From NCBI RefSeq assembly GCF_000614205.1, contig NZ_BAKN01000002.1:227397-291396 (forward strand): a DNA stretch of 64,000 bases, written 5' to 3'. Origin of the DNA: Hoylesella saccharolytica JCM 17484. GTDB taxonomy: Bacteria; Bacteroidota; Bacteroidia; Bacteroidales; Bacteroidaceae. The notes beneath the pieces are model-generated. The model saw only the letters and a list, made by a program, of their open reading frames with translations, was not told the DNA's origin and made no database searches. Both the position numbers and the translations under genes were made by a program. Positions 27,001 through 35,081 of this stretch are shown one piece after another (the first letter of the stretch is position 1; each line of letters opens with the position of its first letter).

Positions 27001-28044
27001 GTCTACCCCGTAACGCGGAATAAACTTATCAAAGAGTGGATATTGGGCGGGCACATAATTCACTCCGCCAAAGTAAGAACCAATCCACATATCGCCTTCT
27101 CTATCCTGACAGAGGCTATAAAGCGGATTATCCGACAATGAGAAAGGGTTGGAGGGCTCGTAAGCATAGTGTTGCACGCTTCGATTTTGTAGATTATAGA
27201 TGTACAATCCCATCTCTGACGCCACCCAGATATCATTGCCTTTGCGCTTTAATCCGCGCACAAACGGGCTCTTTCCGCTGGTTAAAGGCAGTACGGAGCG
27301 ATGGGTTCGGGTTTGTAAATAAAGTTCGCTCAGGCCATGTCGATCGGTTCCAACGAGAAGCATTGAGCCGTTTACAGACAATATACTCGACACTATGTCG
27401 ATGGCAAAGACCTCTTTTCCATCGGAATCGAGAAAGGGATGAAGCGTGCGAAGATGATCGGTGGTATAATAAAGTCCGCCTCCGAAGAAGCCAATCCACA
27501 TATTCCCATGTGCGTCAAAACCAAGTCCGGAGATGTTAGGGTGGCCCTTCAGACGATAATTAGAAAGGGTTTGGGTCTTTGTGTTATACTCAAACAGTCC
27601 CTGTTCGTTGGCTGCAATGTAGATGTTATCGCCCCAAGCTTGCATCAAGGTGACGTTGTTTTTTATCGTTTCGCCTGTATTGCTGCGCATAGAAAAACGT
27701 CGAAACGAGTCGGTTTGCGGGGTATAGATAAACACACCTTCGTCTGTTGCCACCCAGATTTGTCCTTGCTTATCCTCATACAGTTCGTTAATAACATCGC
27801 TTCCCAAGCTGTGTGGGGTATTCTGAGCACGATAAACCTTTATCCTATTACCATCAAATCGGTTCAGTCCGGACCTTGTTCCGAACCACATAAAGCCCAT
27901 TTTATCTTGCAAGATACTATATACCGAGCTTTGTGACAGTCCGTTTTGCACGCCAATATGCTCAAAAGTATAGTTACCACGCATAGCAACAGGCTGCAGA
28001 AAAAGAAGAAAAAGGAAGAGGTTTTTTATCTGTTTTGAAACCAT
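24085..28044 (-). CDS. Hybrid two-component system regulator (propeller, kinase, receiver, AraC)
   Basis: A 1319-residue one-chain sensor and regulator. A signal peptide (1-24) leads to ~14 two-component regulator propeller repeats (e.g. MGFMWFGTRSGLNRFDG, GQIWVATDEGVFIY), then a Y_Y_Y domain (~690-770) and one membrane segment (~775-800). In the cytoplasm the dimerisation domain has His831 in NVAHEIRTPLTLIKGP; the ATPase follows (GTGIGLAMAHSL). The receiver has Asp1121 in VSDIMMEPMDG. The AraC helix-turn-helix ends the chain (CYTVGFSTPSYFTKCFYKQFG). Such proteins sense a sugar fragment in the periplasm and activate a neighbouring utilisation locus; here the only neighbour is the toroid protein 86 bases upstream. 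Confidence 0.95.
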   Translation of the reverse strand: MVSKQIKNLFLFLLFLQPVAMRGNYTFEHIGVQNGLSQSSVYSILQDKMGFMWFGTRSGLNRFDGNRIKVYRAQNTPHSLGSDVINELYEDKQGQIWVATDEGVFIYTPQTDSFRRFSMRSNTGETIKNNVTLMQAWGDNIYIAANEQGLFEYNTKTQTLSNYRLKGHPNISGLGFDAHGNMWIGFFGGGLYYTTDHLRTLHPFLDSDGKEVFAIDIVSSILSVNGSMLLVGTDRHGLSELYLQTRTHRSVLPLTSGKSPFVRGLKRKGNDIWVASEMGLYIYNLQNRSVQHYAYEPSNPFSLSDNPLYSLCQDREGDMWIGSYFGGVNYVPAQYPLFDKFIPRYGVDETLHGRRIKEMTLDANGKVWIGTEDAGLNCFDPSSRKFAYVTESANFPNIQGLCVDGSQLWVGTFSYGLKVIDMNSRKVVKSFLADGQPGALRDNTIFSICRSAQGDLWFGTVRGLCRFNPSTNGFDYVDKVPFVLINKVFEDTAGRLWVVTQVCGVFCRDNITGNWRHYTRSNSGLLSDKVLNVYEDSRNNLWFCTQNAGICRYHPRTGRFVKVPIPRYAPEQTVFQIREDRAGKLWLSTYNGLICYDPKTENSKNYTTANGLLDNQFNYASSLVDRQGYLYFGSLNGFVRFLPPAGKANTDSPDILATELRIGNSVVDNFSENSPLTQSITFTKALSLASNQNSFSIRMAALGYSAPRQSQMEYMLKGYDDEWQYLRLDNYIAYSNLPAGHYTLLVRMKGDADLSIKAPYQLDITIEPPLLLSFWAKLLYLFIFIVVLWQGYAYYHKRQKHARQLAFERLEHEKEQELYQSKINFFTNVAHEIRTPLTLIKGPLENIIDSKKIDDKGVQEDLDVMSKNTNRLNDLINQLLDFRKAESNGMRMNFERCNINKIVEDTYERFVPVIREKGVHANFSMKEENIYAYVDREGLTKIVSNLINNAVKYGDKVLSVSLERTDDAFVLTVCNDGNLIPQSMHRKIFEPFFRMDGVNGSTTTGTGIGLAMAHSLTELHQGSLTLEPDAALNTFKLVMPIEQGDMVRLQQDEEAQTASETTPQAFVKQHEHTVLVVEDNLQMLEYEKKRLQKEYDVLTATDGEEALRVLAEYEVSAIVSDIMMEPMDGLTLCKTVKQNVEYSHVPVILLTAVTMEAAKMQGMENGADDYIVKPFSMDYLLSTIQTLISTRANIKQAYADSPFISSESVSISKADAEFLKRLREVMDKNMANSDLNVDKMAFEMNMSRTNLNRKIRGTLNLSTNDYIKVERLKRAARLLKEGHLKINEVCYTVGFSTPSYFTKCFYKQFGLLPKEFMEQ

Positions 28045-28076
28045 AAGACTTGTTTTTAAAACGCTTGTAAATAGTA

Positions 28077-28109
28077 AATGACGAGTGAGAAGAACCCCAA
28101 CTCGTCATT
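28077..28109 (-). terminator. Hairpin between the toroid protein and sensor genes
   Basis: AATGACGAGT (28077-28086) and ACTCGTCATT (28100-28109) are exact reverse complements. On the minus strand the following TTTACTATTT is only weakly T-rich, so it may be an attenuator or processing stem rather than a full stop. Confidence 0.5.
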
Positions 28110-28130
28110 AACCATAAAGAAAGAAATTAT

Positions 28131-30146
28131 TTATTTCAAGAAATCAGTGGTCCGATTGGGCGAATACAACTCCCAAAGTGAGGCGATTGTCCAGCCCGGA
28201 GCAAAGATATCATTGTAAAATCCCTTACCATTACGCCCGTAATCCCACGTCGTATGCTGCACTACTTCAGGGTAATAGCCGGGTACACCGATACCGCAAA
28301 GCCGTTCTTTCGTTGGCAAAAGCTGATTGAGAGATGTATAAATAACATCGTACATCTTTGTAAATCGAGGTTCTCCGGCTATCTCTCCCAACCATTTCAT
28401 GATATGGGGGAACTCAAAAACAAATACATCTACATGGTTGTTTTCTACCGAAACGTTGCCCCATCCACGACTACGGAAGCCCAAATCGCCCAACATTTGG
28501 CCTTCAGCAAACGGTACATCCCAAAGATAATACCATGAAACGGCGAAGTAAGCAGCCTGCTTACAGAGCGCAATATAATGCTGACGGGCCTTTCCTTTGC
28601 TAACCATTGCCAGATAATAAGTGGCAGTTACGGCACTGATTGCCGCTTCTTTATCCTCGCAATTCGCATCAAGCGTCGACGAGAAATAGTCACTTTTTGA
28701 GATAATATTCTTTTCCAAGTAATCGACAGTTGCTTTGGCGGCTTTCAAATAAGCTTTATTGCCAAAGTATTTATAACCCATAACGAGCGTAGAAGTTGCC
28801 GAAGGAGTGCTTCCTCCACTTGCATCCACATCGCTTCCGTTATCCCTATACTTACGCGCAAAACTGCCATCAGCCTTTTGTAAAGCAACAAAGTTGTCGA
28901 GTAAAGTCTTCATTCGCGCTTCCCAATCTTTGTGTATACGTCCGTGCTCACGCTCATATTTCAAGAAATGAAGCACTGCATAAGCAGCTTCCGACTGTTG
29001 ACGAATGGAGTGAATGTCTTCTTTGGGCATTCCTTCACGGAAGTTAACGAAGTCGTGGAAATAGCCTTTGGGAGAAAATCCATGAGCCAAGAAACTCTCG
29101 AAGATAGCATTTCCCATTGTCACAAGGTCGTTTTGACCATGCGCTTCACCATATTCCAACTGGTTAAAAGCATTGAGTAAAACCCGTCCGCAAAAGCCAA
29201 TCTGCACCTCAGCAACAGGCTTACAGTCGGCTGTTAACAAGGTTAGGCCCGAGTTAAACTTTAAAGGATACTTGTCAACAAACGAATAACGGAAATAATT
29301 AGTTAGCTGCGCTTTCATCTGTTCGGCTGTAAAAAGAGGCTGTAAGGGTTGTGGAGACAACCTGTCAAAGCAATATTGCCATACGCTTTCCACAAAATTG
29401 CTGTACCGATTTGCCTTTAAAGAACGTATACGCCACGTCAAAACCTTTGTTTCTCCCTTATCTATTTTAATAAAAGACCTGATTGCCGGAGCAAGTGTTA
29501 ACTTGCGAATATAACGTGTCGGAGTTTCTATATAGGGATAACCGAACGTCAATCGGGCCTTACCTGTTTCGTTATCAAAACCCAAATAACCCAAAGAGGT
29601 ATTGCCTGAAAGGATTACTTCGCCCTCAAGATGCGTGGTAAGAGTCTCTGCGGATTCGTCTAATTGGCGCAAAATAACCATTCCCTGCCCTGCCTTTTCA
29701 TTGTAAACACCGGTCAAAGGAGATGATAAGCGGTCCTCACGAACGTTCCAACTCTTGGAAGTATGAAAGGAAGGAGCCTCTTTCGGTGAACGAAGATTGC
29801 GATGATACCAAAATCCCGGCAGATAAAACTCGCAATCTTGGGTATCAAAACCGGTGGAAACTTCTGTTCCGAAGTTAACGTAAACCCGATTTTTTGCAGT
29901 TAATTTCACCCGAATAACTTCGTCGTCGCCCTCTTTAGAAACGCTCTGTACAATGTCGACAGGCAAATTTTGGTCGGCTTCCAACCGTCCGTTGTGTTCT
30001 TTCAACTGATAAGTTACGGCATGATTACCCGGTTTTTTCAGGCTGATATACGATTTTAACTCTGCAGAAAACCCTGTTTGAGAAACCAATAAGAGAACTG
30101 CAACAGGTAGAATTTTTGCCCAACAGCACATGTTTACTTTTTTCAT
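28131..30146 (-). CDS. Secreted six-hairpin (alpha/alpha toroid) glycosidase-like protein
   Basis: A 671-residue protein with a signal peptide ending near GFSA. Residues ~30-270 form a beta-rich domain; ~280-660 show repeated helical-hairpin pairs typical of (alpha/alpha)6 toroids: GEAHGQNDLVTMGNAIFESFLAHGF, QSEAAYAVLHFLKYEREHGRIHKDWEARMKTLLDNFVALQKADGSF, STPSATSTLVMGYKYFGNKAYLKAAKATVDYLEKN. The pattern suggests a glycoside hydrolase or lyase, but I cannot name the family. Possible acid residues include Glu in YGEAHGQND. It precedes the hybrid sensor on the same strand, so the sensor probably regulates it; there is no susC/susD pair. A TAATTTTG box lies about 46 bases upstream (30193-30200). 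Confidence 0.65.
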   Translation of the reverse strand: MKKVNMCCWAKILPVAVLLLVSQTGFSAELKSYISLKKPGNHAVTYQLKEHNGRLEADQNLPVDIVQSVSKEGDDEVIRVKLTAKNRVYVNFGTEVSTGFDTQDCEFYLPGFWYHRNLRSPKEAPSFHTSKSWNVREDRLSSPLTGVYNEKAGQGMVILRQLDESAETLTTHLEGEVILSGNTSLGYLGFDNETGKARLTFGYPYIETPTRYIRKLTLAPAIRSFIKIDKGETKVLTWRIRSLKANRYSNFVESVWQYCFDRLSPQPLQPLFTAEQMKAQLTNYFRYSFVDKYPLKFNSGLTLLTADCKPVAEVQIGFCGRVLLNAFNQLEYGEAHGQNDLVTMGNAIFESFLAHGFSPKGYFHDFVNFREGMPKEDIHSIRQQSEAAYAVLHFLKYEREHGRIHKDWEARMKTLLDNFVALQKADGSFARKYRDNGSDVDASGGSTPSATSTLVMGYKYFGNKAYLKAAKATVDYLEKNIISKSDYFSSTLDANCEDKEAAISAVTATYYLAMVSKGKARQHYIALCKQAAYFAVSWYYLWDVPFAEGQMLGDLGFRSRGWGNVSVENNHVDVFVFEFPHIMKWLGEIAGEPRFTKMYDVIYTSLNQLLPTKERLCGIGVPGYYPEVVQHTTWDYGRNGKGFYNDIFAPGWTIASLWELYSPNRTTDFLK

Positions 30147-30192
30147 ATTTATTGTTTAGGTGTAATTATATACTTCAGGGGTGTTTTAATTG

Positions 30193-30200
30193 CAAAATTA
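30193..30200 (-). promoter_or_regulatory. Candidate -7 box for the toroid protein gene
   Basis: The minus strand reads TAATTTTG, matching TAnnTTTG, 46 bases before the ATG at 30146. Confidence 0.4.
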
Positions 30201-30372
30201 TAGCCAACAAACAGAATGAAATAGGATAAATCAACCATTTTATAGAACAAACCGACAAAAGGTTTTAAGTGGTTAAGCTATCAGTATTAAAGGGTTTATC
30301 GCCTTTCCATAGCAACAGAATAAAAGGCCTGATTCTTATCTGTGGGCCCGTCTTATATCAGAGAATATAACT

Positions 30373-30843
30373 TTACGGCTTAACGATTTTAATCCCAACA
30401 TCGGATATTCCAGGCATTAAATCACGCTTCATATCGTGCCTTACATTAATAGAAAGACTATCGTTGGCATTTAGTTGCAAGCGAGCTATGGGAAAACAGT
30501 ACTGCGAATGACTGATTCCATGAGCCATTTTAAATCCGTCACGATCACTAAACTTGCAGTTTAAAGTATCCACCCGGATTCTTCCATCGGGAAAAACGCG
30601 CTGTTCGACAATCAGCGTCAACCCCATAAAGGGGTAAGTTCCATTGATACGCAGACACAACTGCTCGTCGTACACGCCCCCCTCTTTTATCTTTGGTACA
30701 TGGTATATCAAGGTGTCGTTCTTATCCCATCCATCGATAAGTGTGTGATTATAATGATCGTACACCGTATTGGTATGACAGGCAGCCAATGCAAGGATTG
30801 CAAGGGCAGCCATAAAGAATAAGGTGCAGCCATTTTTTTTCAT
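30373..30843 (-). CDS. gldH: Gliding-motility-type lipoprotein GldH
   Basis: A 156-residue lipoprotein: MKKNGCTLFFMAALAILALAAC with Cys22 as the lipidated residue. The ATG at 30843 was chosen because only from there does a signal peptide appear; an open frame continues 70 codons upstream through the ricT gene. The body shows VYDHYNHTLIDGWDKNDTLIYHVP and the closing ISDVGIKIV typical of GldH. In gliding Flavobacteria it belongs to the motility/type IX secretion machinery; in non-gliding Bacteroidales the role is unclear. It starts four bases after the ricT stop codon. Confidence 0.85.
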   Translation of the reverse strand: MKKNGCTLFFMAALAILALAACHTNTVYDHYNHTLIDGWDKNDTLIYHVPKIKEGGVYDEQLCLRINGTYPFMGLTLIVEQRVFPDGRIRVDTLNCKFSDRDGFKMAHGISHSQYCFPIARLQLNANDSLSINVRHDMKRDLMPGISDVGIKIVKP

Positions 30844-30847
30844 CAGT

Positions 30848-32096
30848 TTAATCTTCTTTTCGATGAGATTGCGATGGTGAATTTTCTCTTCTTCTACCCC
30901 GATCTCTATTTCTCCGATTACCTTTTTCACGATGGTTTTCTTGCGAACGCGTACGCATCGCCTCGCCATTATGACCTCTGCGCTCACTCCTTCCACTATT
31001 GCGGTCGGGTCGTTTGTTGCCTTTGCTACGGTCAAACCTACTAATATCGGCATTGGCCAATAAGTCTACAGGTTTCTCCGGCTCTTTTTTAACGGTTTCT
31101 ACTTCAAGTGTTGCGGGCTTTTCACCACGTCTATTCATTTCAATAATACAACGTGCGCGCTCTGCAGAGATTGTTTCCAGATTGGCGGCAAGGTTTTTAT
31201 CGGTAGAATAAGTAACAGTTCCGGCCAAAATATCCTGCTTAAAGACGTAATAATCGCTATCCAATGTCTGCAACACCACTTCTTTGCTGGGCATCTTTTT
31301 GCTGGCTTCCATATAACAATCTACCTCATAATTCAAGCAACATTTCAGTTTTCCGCACATTCCCGCCAGCTTTTGCGGATTCAATGAAATATCTTGAACG
31401 CGTGCGGCATTAGTGTTAACCGATACAAAATTCTTGTTCCACGTAGCGCAACAAAGCTCTCGTCCGCACGGCCCTGTTCCTCCAATGCGCCCTGCTTCCT
31501 GTCTTGCGCCGATCTGTTTCATCTCTATACGCACATGAAAAGTATCTGCCAGAACCTTTATCAGTTGTCGAAAATCTACCGTTCGTCGGCAATATAATAA
31601 AAGATGCTTTGTTTCCGTCGCCCTGATACTCAACATCGCCTATCTTCATCTTCAGTCCTAAGTCTTTGGCCATTTGTCTGCTTTGTATCATTGTACCGTT
31701 TTCGCGCTGCTTTGCCTCCTTATATTTGTCCATATCCACAGGCTTGGCAATACGGTAAATACGCTTAATTTCATCGGCAGATTTGAGTCCTGCCTTCTTG
31801 ATTTGCAATGAAACAAGCCGTCCTGTCAGTGTTACAACGCCCACATCGTGCCCCGGACTGGCTTCAACAGCTACAATATCACCCTTCTTAAGTTCTAAGT
31901 TGTTGACATTGTGATAATACCCTTTGCGCGTATTTTTAAACTGAACTTCTACCAAATCGGTTTTATCCGGATCGTTTACCACGTCGGCCAACCAATCGTA
32001 CGTATTAAGTTGATGGTCTTGTTTACAGCATCCGCCACCGCAAAGTCCGCGATCGCAGCCTGTAGCCACCTTGAATTTCATATTTTTATAATCCAT
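30848..32096 (-). pseudogene. ricT: RicT/PSP1-domain protein, frame broken by two apparent 1-base deletions
   Basis: The N-terminal frame (from 32096: MKFKVATGCDRGLCGGGCCKQ...MKIGDVEYQGDGNKASF) and the C-terminal frame (VDFRQLIKVLADTFHVRIEMKQIGARQEAGRIGGTGPCGRELCCATW...LAGMCGKLKCCLNYEVD) belong to one PSP1 protein. Between them the expected YYIADER is found in the third frame, so one base is missing near 31599-31602 and one near 31579. Adding two bases gives 1251 nt, 416 residues. The conserved Cys clusters (CGRELCC, CGKLKCC) are intact. The C-terminus is long, Arg/Asn-rich and low-complexity. Family members (B. subtilis YaaT/RicT) form a Fe-S-containing RNA-maturation complex. It lies between holB and gldH. 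Confidence 0.85.
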
Positions 32097-32184
32097 CTTT
32101 ATCTGTTATTATATTTATATCAACAAGGCGTTATTCGTTTTTTCTCGGCTTTTACCACCGTTGCCTCGCCTCTGTTGGTTCATT

Positions 32185-33324
32185 TTAAGCGTTCTTGATA
32201 TACATAATCATCTTAATGGCAAAGTCGAAAAACACAATTTTCGCATTTGCATTCTGCCCAAAATCTCTTATCGTAAGATTGAGCAAATCAGAGAGTTCGA
32301 TAATATTACGTTCGTTCACAAAGCGGGCAAAGTTCTTCGAAAAGTTCTCTTCCTCGCTCGTCATATACGTCAGTTCTGGGTTACCGAAGTTGTACATAAA
32401 GTTCTCTCGCATCATACGGGCAAAGTAATGAAGCAGTCGTATCTGCCTTTCTCTGCCATATCCGGCCACCGTTTCGCTCCATTTTTTCAGTTCTTTGATG
32501 TTACGCATGTATGCTAATCGCATCAAACTGATAAACACTTCCAAGAACTGTCGGTTCTCATTATCGGCGTTCAACTGCTCCAAAGCCTTCGTCCAACTAC
32601 CGTTTGCCACCCTTGCTATTCTACGAGCAGCTTCCGGTTCGATATTACGTTGCGTCACAAGTGCCTGCTCTATGGCTCCGGTATCTATCCGTTTAATGTC
32701 AATTCGCTGCGTTCGACTGCGAATGGTATCTAAGAGTTGTTCAGGTGCTTCACATATCATGATGAACACTGTTTGCAGCGGAGGCTCTTCCAATAACTTG
32801 AGTAGCTTATTGGCACACTCTGCATTCATACGTTCAGGAAGCCATATCAGGCATACCTTATAACCGCCCTGACTCGATTTCAGACTGAGTTTTTTGAGCA
32901 GTAAGTCGCTCTCTCCCACTCCGATTTGTGCCTGCTGATTGACTGCACTCATAGCTTCGAGCCACCCGTCGATAGTAATATACGACCCATTTCGCAACAT
33001 TTCGTGCCACTCTTTGGCAAAATCGTCGCTCGTCATTTTATGCTCACTCGAGGTACCCGTTGGTCTGATAACAGGATAAGAGAAGTGAAGGTCGGGGTGT
33101 TCAAAAGTCTTTAACATCGCACACGATGCACAATGACCACAACTATCGTCAACCTTATCATGTTCATCACATAGCAGATGCGATGCGAAAGCCAAAGCCA
33201 GCGCCATCTTTCCACTACCCGACGGACCGCAAAACAGCATGGCATGAGGCAGCCTACCCTCTTTTTCCATACGAAGAAGACGTTGCCGGGCCTCTTCCTG
33301 ACCAATTACTTCACTCCAACTCAT
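32185..33324 (-). CDS. holB: DNA polymerase III delta' subunit
   Basis: A 379-residue AAA+ clamp-loader subunit. VIGQEEARQRLLRMEKEGRLPHAMLFCGPSGSGKMALA holds the Walker A-like GPSGSGK (33-39). A four-Cys zinc site follows (C52, C62, C65, C68: LCDEHDKVDDSCGHCASC). Later, NKLLKLLEEPPLQTVFIMICEAPEQLLDTIRSRTQRI contains the SRC-like motif (SRTQ). It helps load the sliding clamp. Its start overlaps the metF stop by four bases (ATGA), so metF and holB share a transcript. Confidence 0.93.
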   Translation of the reverse strand: MSWSEVIGQEEARQRLLRMEKEGRLPHAMLFCGPSGSGKMALALAFASHLLCDEHDKVDDSCGHCASCAMLKTFEHPDLHFSYPVIRPTGTSSEHKMTSDDFAKEWHEMLRNGSYITIDGWLEAMSAVNQQAQIGVGESDLLLKKLSLKSSQGGYKVCLIWLPERMNAECANKLLKLLEEPPLQTVFIMICEAPEQLLDTIRSRTQRIDIKRIDTGAIEQALVTQRNIEPEAARRIARVANGSWTKALEQLNADNENRQFLEVFISLMRLAYMRNIKELKKWSETVAGYGRERQIRLLHYFARMMRENFMYNFGNPELTYMTSEEENFSKNFARFVNERNIIELSDLLNLTIRDFGQNANAKIVFFDFAIKMIMYIKNA

Positions 33325-34280
33325 AATAAACGGCGCGCTACTTCACAAACAGAACTGACCGCAGACACCGTATAAAAGTGCATATTCGATATACCGGCGG
33401 CATAGAGTTGCTTACATTGTTGTACGGCCCACTCTATTCCCAATGCCTTTGCATCTTCGTCGTTGCGACATTTCAATACCTCTTTGGCCAGCTCTTCGGG
33501 CAAATCACAATGAAACGTTTTGGGTACAACGGTGAGCTGAGACAGTTTAGCAAAGGGCTTGATACCGGGAATAAGGGGAATGGTAACACCTGCTTCACGA
33601 GCTTTTTGCACAAAGCTAAAGTATTTAGCATTATCAAAAAACAACTGGGTTACAGCATAAGCGGCGCCCATATCCTGCTTTTGCTTAAGGTAGGCAATAT
33701 CCATTTCGATGTTGGGGGCTTCTTCATGCTTCTCCGGATAACAAGCCACACCATAATCAAACCGCTCTCCGGGATGTTTCATTTCACTACCATCGGCAAA
33801 AAATCCCTCGTTAAAACGGTTCACTTGTGCTATCAATTCGGTAGTATGCGCATGCCCATCGGGTGTCGGCATAAAATGTTTATCGTCGCGCGCTTTATCT
33901 CCGCGCAACAAAAGCAAATTTGAAATTCCTAAAAACTGAAGGTCAAGCAGTTCGTATTCTATCTGCTCTATGGTGGCACCGCTACATATAATATGGGGTA
34001 TAACCGGGATAGAATACTTCTGTTGTAGGGCTGCAGCGATAGCAATAGTACCGGGTCGACGGCGTATTCGCTCACGACTGAATTGCCCGTTTTCCAATTC
34101 TCGATATACGTATTCGCTGTTATGCGTGGTGATATTAATGTAGCAGGGGTCAAATTCATTGAGTTTATCGATGGTAGCAAACAACGCCGAAGTGCCGTTA
34201 CCCTTTAACGGGGGCAGCACCTCAAAAGAAAACCGGTATCGGCGTGTGTTACTATGTTCGATAAAGTCAGTGACTTTCAT
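33321..34280 (-). CDS. metF: 5,10-methylenetetrahydrofolate reductase
   Basis: A 319-residue flavoenzyme reducing methylene-THF to methyl-THF for methionine synthesis. RYRFSFEVLPPLKG contains the catalytic Glu of the N-terminal strand; ITTHNSEY, LLLRGDKARDDKH and FDYGVACYPEKHEEAPN follow in family order, with DMGAAYAVTQLFFDNAKYF near 200. Length is standard. It begins a probable metF-holB-ricT-gldH transcript. A TATCTTTG box (34310-34317) lies 30 bases upstream. Confidence 0.96.
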   Translation of the reverse strand: MKVTDFIEHSNTRRYRFSFEVLPPLKGNGTSALFATIDKLNEFDPCYINITTHNSEYVYRELENGQFSRERIRRRPGTIAIAAALQQKYSIPVIPHIICSGATIEQIEYELLDLQFLGISNLLLLRGDKARDDKHFMPTPDGHAHTTELIAQVNRFNEGFFADGSEMKHPGERFDYGVACYPEKHEEAPNIEMDIAYLKQKQDMGAAYAVTQLFFDNAKYFSFVQKAREAGVTIPLIPGIKPFAKLSQLTVVPKTFHCDLPEELAKEVLKCRNDEDAKALGIEWAVQQCKQLYAAGISNMHFYTVSAVSSVCEVARRLL

Positions 34281-34309
34281 ATCTTCTTTTCAATAGATAT
34301 ACGAATATG

Positions 34310-34317
34310 CAAAGATA
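34310..34317 (-). promoter_or_regulatory. Candidate -7 box for metF
   Basis: The minus strand reads TATCTTTG, matching TAnnTTTG, 29 bases before the ATG. Confidence 0.45.
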
Positions 34318-34636
34318 CAATAAAAAGTTAGAAAAATGCCGTAACAAGCGTTTTTGTGAGATAGCGTGGCCATAAAGAACACACGTACATCCGTCAAAGA
34401 AATGTGGGTAGCATAAAAATCGGATTGTTACGAAAGAAACCGGAATACTTTCAGATTGTTACTTTCACAAAAGTTAAAAACCAAAGGGTAAGTGCGCATG
34501 CTTGCGATAGAAACAATCAAACAGTTCTCTGCTCGTAAATTCGCGCGTATTTTACAGTTTTATATTTTATTGTCTATCAACAAGTTATTATCCATAGCTT
34601 CAATATTCTCTTTTATTCTGACGTATTTAATCCTCC

Positions 34637-34739
34637 AAAACCGGGGTTTTTGGGTTGCAAAAGCATAGGTTTTAGCTCGCAAAAGATGAGGTTTTACCCT
34701 TCAAAAGCATAGCTTTTGCAAGTCAAAACCTATGCTTTT
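34637..34739. repeat. 22-bp-period array, copy 3 (five units)
   Basis: Cores at 34637, 34659, 34681, 34703 and 34725: AAAACCGGGGTTTTT, AAAAGCATAGGTTTT, AAAAGATGAGGTTTT, AAAAGCATAGCTTTT, AAAACCTATGCTTTT. The second and fifth are exact reverse complements. The right flank TTTTTTGACCAAATAAAAG...GCTAGATGGAGAA matches that of copy 2. Confidence 0.92.
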
Positions 34740-34985
34740 GGAAAATCAAACCCGTTTTTTGACCAAATAAAAGAAAAATCTTCGCTAGATGGAGAATATG
34801 GATTGTCCAGAAAAAAGAAAGCTAAAAATGTAACAAAAGGTTAAAAAAGTTACAATTTGAAAGTAGATAAGGTGTATGTTAGTAGATATAAGCAGATAAT
34901 AGAAAATCGGCAAACAAGCATTACCGGATAAAAGTATAAAAGGGGGAAACACAAGGAAGGGGGAGTCAAATCAACAAAAAAGCAG

Positions 34986-34993
34986 TACATTTG
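34986..34993 (+). promoter_or_regulatory. Candidate -7 box for rmuC
   Basis: TACATTTG matches TAnnTTTG. The predicted leader to the ATG at 35082 is about 80 bases. Confidence 0.4.
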
Positions 34994-35081
34994 CAATACA
35001 ACAGAAAGCGATGGGTACACATTGCGCCTATATGCAACAGCTTTGTTGAAACCAAAAGAAAATATACCAACCGAAGAAAAT

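Larger units (their letters stand above)
34281..35081. other. 800-bp divergent gap between metF and rmuC
   Basis: The gap holds the metF promoter box at the left, a five-unit array (34637-34739) with its right-hand conserved flank to about 34860, and an rmuC -7 box TACATTTG at 34986-34993. Frames opposite rmuC are shadows. Confidence 0.6.

Noticed and set aside
30843..31053. A longer GldH start 70 codons upstream
   Set aside because: It would overlap ricT, and the signal peptide with lipobox appears only from the ATG at 30843.
31570..31610. Programmed ribosomal frameshifting in ricT
   Set aside because: Two shifts in the same direction within 20 bases would be needed, and no slippery heptamer with a following structure is apparent.
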